Source: Bacteroidota bacterium
GTDB lineage: Bacteria > Bacteroidota > Bacteroidia > Cytophagales > Cyclobacteriaceae
Reading direction: 5' to 3'
Assembly: GCA_023428695.1 (NCBI GenBank)
Contig: JAEYWY010000012.1
Coordinates: 43,551-107,550, forward strand
DNA: 64,000 bases
Below are positions 35,481-43,856 of the stretch, one piece after another. A program made the translations under genes and the position numbers. Under the pieces are notes generated by a model that was given only the letters and a program-made list of their open reading frames with translations, had not been told where the DNA came from and searched no databases. Position 1 is the first letter of the stretch, and every line of letters begins with the position of its first letter.

Positions 35481-38400
35481 ATGCAACGACCGATGAACCA
35501 ATTCTGGTTGCTCGTCTTGTTTGTTGCGCTCACAGCAGCAGCATGTAAACAAGAAGACGCGCGTTATGTACTTAAAACAGCCGAGTCAAATGGCCATACG
35601 TATCAGTACGTTCCCGATGATCCTTTGAAGGCGAGGATCTATACATTAAAGAACGGTTTGAAAGTGTACCTCAGCCAGTATAAGGACGAGCCGCGCCTGC
35701 AGACCCAGATCGCGGTAAAGGCAGGCGGAAAGAACGATCCGGCGAGCAACACCGGTCTTGCCCATTACCTCGAGCACATCATGTTCAAGGGTACTTCCGA
35801 TTTTGGAACCCTGGACTGGAAGCTTGAGCAGCCATTGCTAGACAGCATTGAACGGCTGTTTACGGCATACGGTCAGTTGAAAGATCCGGAAGAACGCACA
35901 GCGCTGTACAATCAGATCGACAAGGTTTCGTATGAAGCTTCGAAATATGCGATCCCGAATGAATATGACAAAATGGTAAGCGAAATCGGTGCCCGCGGAA
36001 CAAATGCGTACACGACCGAAGACCGCACCGTATATATCAACGATATTCCTGCCAATCAACTCGAAAGCTGGCTCGAGATCGAAGCGAATCGTTTCCGCAT
36101 CATTGTTCCACGCCTGTTCCATACGGAACTTGAGGCCGTCTACGAAGAAAAAAACCGGAGTCTTGACAATGACTACTGGAAAGCTGCGGAGACAATGTAC
36201 AGCGCAATTTTCACGAAGCATCCTTACGGTACCCAGACCGTAATAGGAACCATCGACCACCTGAAGAATCCTTCAATTACCGCAATCAAAGAATACTTCA
36301 ACACCTACTACAGGCCGAACAATGTGGCAATCTGTTTAAGCGGCGACCTGGATTACGACAAGACCATTGCATTGATCGAAAAGTATTTTGGCGACTGGGA
36401 ACCGAATGAAAACCTTCCATCATATACGCGTATCGAAGAGGAACCAATTCCGGCACCGGTAGTCCGCGAGGTATTTGGCCCCGATGCCGAATGGGTTAAC
36501 ATGGGCTTCCGCTTCAACGGACGCAGCTCGCGAGATTATGATCTGCTCACGCTTTGTGATATGATCCTCGCGAACTCGCAGGCTGGATTGATTGATATCA
36601 ACCTGAAACAACAGCAGCGTGTGCTGGAGCCGGGTTCCTATGTAGAGGCTATGAATGATTATTGCATCCATACCTTCGAGGGACGTCCGCGTGATGGCCA
36701 GACGCTCGAAGAAGTCCGCGATCTCCTCCTCGAACAGATTGAGCTTCTGAAAAAAGGCGAATTTGAAGACTGGCTTATTGAGGCCACGATTAACGACCTC
36801 AAGAAGAGCCGTATCCGCCAATCCCAGCGTAACTGGTCGCGCTCCAATGATCTGGTAATGGCATTCACAAATGATATCCCATGGAACGAATACATCGCAC
36901 GCATCGACCGTCTGCGGGAGTACAAGAAGGAAGACATCGTGAAGTTTGCGAATGAACATTATTCAAACAATTATGCGATTGTTTATAAGCGCACCGGTAA
37001 AGATCCCAACGCACAACAGGTGACGAAACCTGCCATCACAAAAGTCGCCCTTAACAAGGAAAACAAATCACCATTCCACGAAGCGATCTCTTCCAAAAAG
37101 GTTGAAAAGCTCCAGCCTGTGTTTATCGATTACGACAAGGACATAAAGAAACTTAAGATGAGCAAGGGTGTGGAAGTCTTGTACACACAAAACAAGGAGA
37201 ACGATCTTTACACGCTGTTCTACCTTTCTGATGTAGGCAGCAACAACGATCCGAAGATCAAGGTTGCCATTGAGTACCTTCAATACCTTGGTACGGATGA
37301 AATGACAGCCGAGGATTTCAAAAAAGAGTTCTACAGACTTGGTGCAAACTTTGGTGTGAATGCATCGCAAGACCAGACCTACATCTACCTCGAAGGGTTG
37401 AAAGAAACGATGGATGAATCTCTGGCATTGTTTGAAAAACTGCTGGCGAATCCGAAAGCCGACGAAGAGGCGATGAAGAAAATGGTGGACGGAATTTTCA
37501 AAACACGCGAGGACATCAAGAAAGACAAGCAGGCCATCATGTTCAGTGGATTGATGAGCTATGGTCTTTATGGTCCGAACTCACCATTTACAAACGTCCT
37601 CAGCAACAAACAGCTTCGCGAACTGAAGGCTGAAGAACTCATTGAGATCATACGCGATTTCACGAAAACAGAGCACCGTGTCCTTTACTTTGGACCGGAA
37701 TCCGAAGATAAGTTGCTGGCTACGCTTGACAAGAATCACGCGTTACCCGATCAGCTGAAGCCTGCTCCCGAGCGTGTAAAATTCAGCATGCAGGATAATG
37801 CAACGCCGCAGGTTTACTGGACAGACTACGATATGGTTCAGGCGGAGATCATCTTTCTGAACAAAGGCCAGCAGTTTGATGCATCGCGTTTGCCGATAAG
37901 CCGACTATTTAACGAGTACTTTGGTTCCAGCATGGCGTCACCTGTCTTCCAGGAATTGCGTGAAGCGCAGGGGCTCGCTTATGCTGCTTTCGCGAATTAT
38001 GCTTCTGCCGGACATGCTGATGATAGCGACCAGTTCTTTGCGTACATCGGAACCCAGGCCGACAAACAACCGGAGGCTATGAAGGCTATGCTTGGACTCG
38101 TGCGCAATTTCCCGCGGTCGGACAACGGATTTGATGTGGCAAAAAATGCGATCCTGAATCAGATTGAAAGCGAACGCATCACAAAGACGGCAATCCTGTT
38201 TTCATACGAATCTGCAAAAAAACGCGGGCTGAACTATGATATTCGGAAAGACATCTATGAAAAGGTGCAGCAATCCACGCTGGACGATGTAGAGAAGTTC
38301 CAGCAGGAATATCTCAAGGACAATTCTTACAACGTCGTTCTGATCGGAAGCAAGGACAAACTCAACTTCAGGGATTTGAAGCAGTACGGAAACGTTAAGC

Positions 38401-38492
38401 AACTTACCCTTGACGAGATTTTTGGTTACGAAAAAGAAGAACGTATCAAACTTGAATCGGTGCCACAGGCAAAAACGGTGAACCAACCGTAG
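35481..38492 (+). CDS. M16 family metallopeptidase (lipoprotein)
   Basis: A 1003-residue insulinase-like zinc protease with two M16 halves. The N-terminus is a lipoprotein signal (WLLVLFVALTAAACKQ). The inverted zinc motif H-x-x-E-H is in GLAHYLEHIMFKG near residue 95, with the distal Glu region EAVYEEKNRSLDND further on. The C-terminal half (from about residue 520) lacks the zinc motif, as in pitrilysin-type proteins, and ends in a charged tail. It probably degrades peptides in the periplasm or at the outer membrane. It is a single gene followed by a strong terminator. Confidence 0.92.
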   Translation: MQRPMNQFWLLVLFVALTAAACKQEDARYVLKTAESNGHTYQYVPDDPLKARIYTLKNGLKVYLSQYKDEPRLQTQIAVKAGGKNDPASNTGLAHYLEHIMFKGTSDFGTLDWKLEQPLLDSIERLFTAYGQLKDPEERTALYNQIDKVSYEASKYAIPNEYDKMVSEIGARGTNAYTTEDRTVYINDIPANQLESWLEIEANRFRIIVPRLFHTELEAVYEEKNRSLDNDYWKAAETMYSAIFTKHPYGTQTVIGTIDHLKNPSITAIKEYFNTYYRPNNVAICLSGDLDYDKTIALIEKYFGDWEPNENLPSYTRIEEEPIPAPVVREVFGPDAEWVNMGFRFNGRSSRDYDLLTLCDMILANSQAGLIDINLKQQQRVLEPGSYVEAMNDYCIHTFEGRPRDGQTLEEVRDLLLEQIELLKKGEFEDWLIEATINDLKKSRIRQSQRNWSRSNDLVMAFTNDIPWNEYIARIDRLREYKKEDIVKFANEHYSNNYAIVYKRTGKDPNAQQVTKPAITKVALNKENKSPFHEAISSKKVEKLQPVFIDYDKDIKKLKMSKGVEVLYTQNKENDLYTLFYLSDVGSNNDPKIKVAIEYLQYLGTDEMTAEDFKKEFYRLGANFGVNASQDQTYIYLEGLKETMDESLALFEKLLANPKADEEAMKKMVDGIFKTREDIKKDKQAIMFSGLMSYGLYGPNSPFTNVLSNKQLRELKAEELIEIIRDFTKTEHRVLYFGPESEDKLLATLDKNHALPDQLKPAPERVKFSMQDNATPQVYWTDYDMVQAEIIFLNKGQQFDASRLPISRLFNEYFGSSMASPVFQELREAQGLAYAAFANYASAGHADDSDQFFAYIGTQADKQPEAMKAMLGLVRNFPRSDNGFDVAKNAILNQIESERITKTAILFSYESAKKRGLNYDIRKDIYEKVQQSTLDDVEKFQQEYLKDNSYNVVLIGSKDKLNFRDLKQYGNVKQLTLDEIFGYEKEERIKLESVPQAKTVNQP

Positions 38493-38511
38493 CCACATTG
38501 TGCGAAAATTG

Positions 38512-38547
38512 AAAAAGGACTGTCCAATGAGGGCAGTCCTTTTTTTA
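38512..38547 (+). terminator. intrinsic terminator of the M16 peptidase gene
   Basis: Stem AAAAAGGACTG / CAGTCCTTTTT around an 11-nt loop, with a T7 tract, 20 bp after the stop codon. Confidence 0.9.
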
Positions 38548-38682
38548 TTGAACATAATTCCGGATTCGGAAAGTCGCTGCGTGCAGGTAAGAAAATCTCC
38601 GTAATCAGCAGAAATCACATACCCGTGACGTTGTAAGGTGGTTACACTCTTAGAAATCAGGTACCGGACTAATCTTAGCAAA

Positions 38683-38713
38683 TTGAACGTAAGCCAAAAT
38701 TCATTTACATTCG
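38683..38713 (+). promoter_or_regulatory. promoter candidate for the sensor fusion gene
   Basis: TTG (38683-38685), a 20-bp spacer and TACATTCG (38706-38713) give a near match to TTG-N19-TAnnTTTG, 15 bp before the ATG at 38729. Confidence 0.4.
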
Positions 38714-38728
38714 ATGACCACCTGACCA

Positions 38729-40825
38729 ATGAATATTTCGTTTTTGCGCCCGACATTTTTTGCATGCCTGCTATTACTGTTTAGCCATACAATTATTGCC
38801 CAGCGTGTCGGGTTTCTGCTGGGTACATTCGTCAGCGATCGCTGGTATCTGGATCAAAAGCTCTTTGCCGAGCGGATCACCGAGTTAGGTGGAAAGACTT
38901 TTCTGGAACTTGCATACGAACACGAAGGCCAGGTTGCGATGGCCAGAAAACTCATCGCCGATGGTATCGACGTTCTGGTAATGGTGCCCCTTGACGGTGA
39001 AAGATCGGCGGAGGTAGCGGCGCTTTGCAAAAAAGCAGGCATACCGTTGGTTTCGTACGACCGCCTTATTATCAGTAAGGATGTTGATTACTACATCTCA
39101 TACGACAACGAAGAAGTGGGCCGGATGCAGGGACGTTATTTCGCCGAACGTATGCCAAAAGGGAAGTACGTACTGCTTAACGGACCGCGTACTGATAACA
39201 ATGCTCTTCTGTTGCGCAAGGGCCTGATGGGAGTGTTACAGCCGTACATTGATAAGGGCGACATCGAGATACTCACCGACTACACGCAGACGAACTGGAG
39301 TGAAATCGGGGCTTATGAGTTCGGAAGTCACTACTTCGGCAAAGGGAATCCCGTTCCCGACGTTGTTATCGCCGGAAACGATGCACTTGCAAACGGCTTC
39401 ATCCAGGCAATGCCGGGAGAACTTCGCGGCAGGGTTCAGGTGTGCGGTCAGGACGCCGATCTGAACGCAATCCGCAACATCATCAGTGGCGCCCAGGCCA
39501 TGACGATCTACAAACCGATCAAACCGCTCGCGTATTCGGCAGCGGAAATTGCGATGGATCTTGCTGCCGGGAAAACTGTCGAAGGCGAAACACTTTTTAC
39601 GCGCGGTGATATTGCCGTCAAGGCCACATTGCTGCGGCCACGTCTCGTCGACAAGTTTAACTACAGCGAAACCGTTGTGAAGGACGGCCACCTCGCCATG
39701 TCGGAAGCGTTTCACAATGTGGGGCAGGTCTTCGAGGCCGAACGGCATCGCATCCAGGTGGCGCTGCTTCAGCACGAGAAAGCTTTGGAAGCGGAGAAAC
39801 AAATCAACGTTCGGAATACATTTCTCGGAATCATCTTTTTGTTCATACTTTCATTTGCTGGACTTGGTTACACGATTTATCAGAAACAGAATGATAACAA
39901 GCTGTTGAATGAACAAAAGTCGCTGATTGAGAATAAGAATCACGAGCTTGTTTCCATGAATGAGGAACTTCAACGGCTGAATGAAAAGCTTCAGCAGCAA
40001 AAGGAGGAAATCAGCCAACAGCACGACGCAATTGCGATTCAAAACAAAAAACTCGCCGAGGTAAACGCGATCATCGGTTTGCAGAAGGACGAAATCCAGC
40101 ACCAGAATGAACGGCTCGAGCAGGAAGTTGAGAAACGCACTGCCGAACTTGTGCAACACATCCGGCAGTTGGAGCAGTATTCATTTGTTACCGCGCATAA
40201 CCTCCGCGCCCCCGTAGCGCGTATCATCGGTTTGTGTCAGATCATCCAGATGCAGGATAGTGACTCGTCTGAAACGCGCGCAATCATCGAGCGACTAAAT
40301 ACATCCAGCCAGGAACTCGATCTCGTATTCCGCGAACTGAGTACAATACTTGACATACGTACCTTCTCGATGGAAATCTTTTCGCCGGTGAATCTCGAAG
40401 AGGAGGTCGCCGGCGTGCTGAGCAATCTGAAGGACGAGATCGATCAGGCGAATGCCGTGGTGCGAACCAACTTTGAGGTGTTGGTGATTATGTCGATCCG
40501 ACCGTATATAAAAAGTATTCTTTTCAATCTCATAAGCAACGCACTGAAGTATCGCCATCCCGAGCGCCACCCACGGGTATGTATTTCATCGAAGCGCCAG
40601 GATTCACGCATCCTGATCACGGTTGCCGACAACGGACTGGGCATCACCCGAGACAACCAGGACAAGATTTTCCAACTCTACAAACGCTTCCATTACCACG
40701 TCGAAGGCCGTGGCGTCGGGTTGTTTCTTGTAAAAACACAGGTCGATTCACTGGGTGGAAGTATTGAAATTGAAAGTACGCCGGACCAGGGCACTACTGT
40801 TCGTATCTGGCTTGACAAAGCCTGA
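38729..40825 (+). CDS. periplasmic sugar-binding domain fused to histidine kinase
   Basis: A 698-residue one-piece sensor. The signal peptide (residues 1-24) is followed by a periplasmic binding protein domain of the ribose/xylose type (about 25-330; VGFLLGTFVSDRWYLDQKLF, VVIAGNDALANGFI, VCGQDADLNAIR). A transmembrane helix comes at about 360-382, then a long coiled coil rich in Gln/Glu/Lys (about 390-475). The kinase H-box is FVTAHNLRAPVARI (His near 489), with N-box LISNALKYR and G-boxes VADNGLGI and GRGVGLFLVK. It senses a small sugar directly and phosphorylates an unknown regulator; no receiver gene is adjacent. Confidence 0.9.
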   Translation: MNISFLRPTFFACLLLLFSHTIIAQRVGFLLGTFVSDRWYLDQKLFAERITELGGKTFLELAYEHEGQVAMARKLIADGIDVLVMVPLDGERSAEVAALCKKAGIPLVSYDRLIISKDVDYYISYDNEEVGRMQGRYFAERMPKGKYVLLNGPRTDNNALLLRKGLMGVLQPYIDKGDIEILTDYTQTNWSEIGAYEFGSHYFGKGNPVPDVVIAGNDALANGFIQAMPGELRGRVQVCGQDADLNAIRNIISGAQAMTIYKPIKPLAYSAAEIAMDLAAGKTVEGETLFTRGDIAVKATLLRPRLVDKFNYSETVVKDGHLAMSEAFHNVGQVFEAERHRIQVALLQHEKALEAEKQINVRNTFLGIIFLFILSFAGLGYTIYQKQNDNKLLNEQKSLIENKNHELVSMNEELQRLNEKLQQQKEEISQQHDAIAIQNKKLAEVNAIIGLQKDEIQHQNERLEQEVEKRTAELVQHIRQLEQYSFVTAHNLRAPVARIIGLCQIIQMQDSDSSETRAIIERLNTSSQELDLVFRELSTILDIRTFSMEIFSPVNLEEEVAGVLSNLKDEIDQANAVVRTNFEVLVIMSIRPYIKSILFNLISNALKYRHPERHPRVCISSKRQDSRILITVADNGLGITRDNQDKIFQLYKRFHYHVEGRGVGLFLVKTQVDSLGGSIEIESTPDQGTTVRIWLDKA

Positions 40826-41154
40826 CTGGCCCTTCCGTTGGCGTAACAGGTTAGGAGGGTGCGCTGCTTCGAAGGAATTCGCCCATCTCTATCACGCACT
40901 CACTCTCACTGCCACTCAAACTCAAACCGCGCTCTGGACCTTGGTGTGCGAATAATAAATTCCTGAATCATAAATTGTCCTCTACCGGGTATGCAAGCGG
41001 ACGAAGCGCCCAACCTGGACCGTTGACTGCTGCAACGCTGCACCCGGCAATCCGCGCCCATTGTCGCTGCCCCGCCCATTGTGCTACTCGTGTAAAATCC
41101 GTGTTGCCACAGATTTGAATTTTGTACTTTAAGATCTTAACCCAATCTCTAGCT
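40826..41154. other. intergenic region before the molybdenum hydroxylase genes
   Basis: 329 bp without a supported gene. A TTG (41104-41106) and TACTTTA (41125-41131) separated by 18 bp are a weak promoter candidate for the iron-sulfur subunit gene. Confidence 0.4.
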
Positions 41155-41616
41155 ATGCCAAAATACTCTCTGCTGGTAAACGGTAAGACCCATACCGTTG
41201 ATGTTGAGGCTGACACGCCTTTGCTCTGGGTCCTGCGGGATAACCTCCGCCTCGTCGGAACGAAATACGGATGTGGGATCGCCCAGTGCGGTGCATGCAC
41301 CGTTCATGTGAACGGAAATGCGATCCGGTCGTGTACGTACCCGGTGTCTGCCGTTGGCAAAAATCCCGTGACGACGATCGAGGGCCTCGCGGCCGATGGA
41401 AATCACCCGCTGCAACTTGCGTGGGATGAAGTTGACGTTGCGCAATGCGGTTATTGCCAGGCCGGCCAGATCATGACGGCGGCAGCGCTGCTCAACAAGA
41501 AGTCAAAGCCATCTGTCAGCGAAATTGAAAATGCCATGAATGGCAACATCTGCCGGTGCGGAACCTATCACCGGATACGCGAAGCAATTGTTGTCGCAGC
41601 CACAAAAACGAAATAA
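41155..41616 (+). CDS. [2Fe-2S] subunit of a molybdenum hydroxylase (isoquinoline 1-oxidoreductase alpha-like)
   Basis: A 153-residue iron-sulfur subunit of the xanthine dehydrogenase family. The plant-type [2Fe-2S] cluster motif is GTKYGCGIAQCGACTVHVNG, and the second all-helical cluster domain has VAQCGYCQAGQIMTAAALL and NICRCGTYHRI. It passes electrons from the molybdenum site of the next protein to an external acceptor. The ATG at 41155 (MPKYSLLVNG) is the family-typical start; the longer frame is rejected. The catalytic subunit starts 3 bp after the stop. Confidence 0.93.
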   Translation: MPKYSLLVNGKTHTVDVEADTPLLWVLRDNLRLVGTKYGCGIAQCGACTVHVNGNAIRSCTYPVSAVGKNPVTTIEGLAADGNHPLQLAWDEVDVAQCGYCQAGQIMTAAALLNKKSKPSVSEIENAMNGNICRCGTYHRIREAIVVAATKTK

Positions 41617-41619
41617 GCC

Positions 41620-43779
41620 ATGACGACCAATTCAAAAACATCGCGCAGAGATTTTCTTAAAGTCGCTGCAACTGCGGGAGGCGGACTCGTACTCGGCTTT
41701 CACTGGGCACAGGCCAAACCCATGCGTGTGCTTGCAACGGAAGCGCTGGCGGAAGGCGATATCAATTTCAACAGTTACCTAAGCATATCGCCCGACGATG
41801 TCGTAACCATATTTTCACCAAACCCGGAGCTCGGTCAAAACATCAAGACCTCGTTCCCGATGATTGTTGCCGATGAACTCGATGCGGACTGGTCGCGCGT
41901 GATTGTAAAACAGGCTGCGCTCGATACCTCGCGTTTTGAAAGACAGCTCACCGGTGGGAGCGGAGCTATCCCGCATAGCTGGGAACGTCTTCGCAAGGCT
42001 GGGGCAACGGCCCGTCAAATGTTGATACAGGTTGCAGCAAAGCGTCTTGGCGTATCTCCCGATACGTTGAAGACTGCAGATGGGAAGGTCATCCATTCCG
42101 CGTCAGGAAAACAATTCACCTATGGTGAGCTCGCTACAGAAGCGTCAACGCTGGCGGTACCTGAAGACGTGAAGCTGAAGGATCCACAGGAGTTCAAGTT
42201 GATCGGAAAGGCTATACGCAACGTCGACAACCATGAAATGATTACCGGCCAACCACTCTATGGTTTGGACGTGTACCGTGAAGGTATGCTCGATGCTGTG
42301 ATTCAGCGCCCGCCGGCATTTGGATTAAAGATTAAGTCCGTCGATGCAGCCGCAGCCAAAGCAATGCCCGGTATCGTCGACGTTGTAACGTTTGGAAACA
42401 ATGTGGCGGTAGTCGGTAAGTCCACGTGGCAGGTAATGAAGGCGCGCAAGGCGCTGAAAGTGGAGTACGAAAAGGATGGCGCGCTGGAAAGCAATGAAGA
42501 TCACGACAGGATATTTCAGGAACTCCTGAACAGCGATCCCGATGCATCATACGTCAAGCGTAAGGACGGCGATCCGGATACCGCATTTAAGAACGCAGCC
42601 AAAGTGATCACACGGGAGTATCAATGTCCGTTCCTGCCGCATAGTCCGATGGAGCCCATGAATTTCTTCGCTCACGTAAGAGAGGACGGCGTGGAGTTGG
42701 TTGGTCCGTGTCAGTTGCCGGATATCACCCGCAACGAAGTCGCGAGGACACTGAGTATCGATCCGAAGAAAATAACGCTTGAATTAACACGGCTTGGCGG
42801 CGGGTTTGGCCGTCGTCTCAAATCTGATTATGCCGTAGAGGCTGCACAGCTTTCGAGCCTCATCAAAGGTCCTGTCAAGGTAACGTGGTCGCGTGAGGAT
42901 GATATGACCGGAGGAAGCTATCGCCCCGCGGTGCGGTATCGCTTCAGCGCGGCGCTGGATGACAAGGGGAACATGGTTGCCTATCACTTGCGCGGTGTTG
43001 GTATCAATGCGGGCAATTGCACACGGGAGCATAACTTTCCTTCGGGTGCCGTTGATCATTTGCTGATTGAATCCATTGAACATAAGTCGCCGATAACTAC
43101 CGGTGCGTGGCGTGCTCCGATAACCAACTTCCTCGCTTTCGCGGAACAGGCCTTCCTGGATGAAGTGGCATCGGAAGCAAAGAAAGATCCGGTGGCGTTC
43201 CGTCTCGATTTGCTCGACCGCGCCGAGAAAAATCCTGTGGGCGAAATCCGGTACGATATCGCACGGATGAAAGCAGTGATCCGCCTTGCTGCGGAGAAGT
43301 CGGGGTGGGGTACAAAGAAAAATCTAGCCCAGGGATTCAGCGTTTACTTCTCGCACCGTTCGTATGTGGCGCAGGTTGCCGAAGTTGAAATGAAGGATGC
43401 GAAACCTGTGATCAGTAAAATCCATGTGGCGGCGGATTGTGGTATCGTTGTCAACCTCAGTGGTGCGCTGCAGCAGGTGCGGGGTGGTGTCGTTGATGGA
43501 ATGGGCCATGCCATGTTCAGCCGGCTTACATTCAAGAATGGCGAACCGGAACAAAAGAACTTCAATTCATACCGGCTCATCCGCATGAAGGAAGTTCCGG
43601 AAGTGGATGTACACTTCGTTGATAACGGAATCAGTCCGACCGGACTTGGCGAACCTGCGCTTCCGCCAACAGGCGGTGCAATAGCCAACGCGTTGTTCAA
43701 GGCCACCGGTAAACGGTACTATGTGCAGCCATTTAACCTGCCTCAACCAATACCCGAGAAAATTAAAACCAAAATGTGA
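41620..43779 (+). CDS. molybdopterin-binding catalytic subunit (isoquinoline 1-oxidoreductase beta-like)
   Basis: A 719-residue molybdenum-cofactor subunit of the aldehyde/isoquinoline oxidoreductase type. The N-terminal twin-arginine signal (SKTSRRDFLKVAATAGGG) indicates export of the folded heterodimer. Cofactor-contact regions include LTRLGGGFGRRLKSDY and GVVDGMGHAMFSRL, and the family ending GLGEPALPPTGGAIANALFK is present. The exact substrate (an aldehyde or N-heterocycle) is unknown. With the iron-sulfur subunit it forms a two-gene operon closed by a terminator. There is no FAD subunit, as expected for this subgroup. Confidence 0.93.
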   Translation: MTTNSKTSRRDFLKVAATAGGGLVLGFHWAQAKPMRVLATEALAEGDINFNSYLSISPDDVVTIFSPNPELGQNIKTSFPMIVADELDADWSRVIVKQAALDTSRFERQLTGGSGAIPHSWERLRKAGATARQMLIQVAAKRLGVSPDTLKTADGKVIHSASGKQFTYGELATEASTLAVPEDVKLKDPQEFKLIGKAIRNVDNHEMITGQPLYGLDVYREGMLDAVIQRPPAFGLKIKSVDAAAAKAMPGIVDVVTFGNNVAVVGKSTWQVMKARKALKVEYEKDGALESNEDHDRIFQELLNSDPDASYVKRKDGDPDTAFKNAAKVITREYQCPFLPHSPMEPMNFFAHVREDGVELVGPCQLPDITRNEVARTLSIDPKKITLELTRLGGGFGRRLKSDYAVEAAQLSSLIKGPVKVTWSREDDMTGGSYRPAVRYRFSAALDDKGNMVAYHLRGVGINAGNCTREHNFPSGAVDHLLIESIEHKSPITTGAWRAPITNFLAFAEQAFLDEVASEAKKDPVAFRLDLLDRAEKNPVGEIRYDIARMKAVIRLAAEKSGWGTKKNLAQGFSVYFSHRSYVAQVAEVEMKDAKPVISKIHVAADCGIVVNLSGALQQVRGGVVDGMGHAMFSRLTFKNGEPEQKNFNSYRLIRMKEVPEVDVHFVDNGISPTGLGEPALPPTGGAIANALFKATGKRYYVQPFNLPQPIPEKIKTKM

Positions 43780-43791
43780 CGTTCTGAAAGA

Positions 43792-43832
43792 GTCATGGGA
43801 TCGCCCGTTCTTAGGTGATCCCAGGACTTTTT
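43792..43832 (+). terminator. intrinsic terminator of the molybdenum hydroxylase operon
   Basis: Stem TGGGATC / GATCCCA, extended by GTC/GAC with one mismatch, around a 14-nt loop and followed by T5. It lies 12 bp after the stop and before the sensor gene. Confidence 0.85.
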
Positions 43833-43856
43833 CCTTATTTTGAAGAACGTTCACCG

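Noticed and set aside
38202..38765. 187-codon minus-strand frame
   Set aside because: It is antisense to the end of the M16 gene and crosses its terminator and the next promoter.
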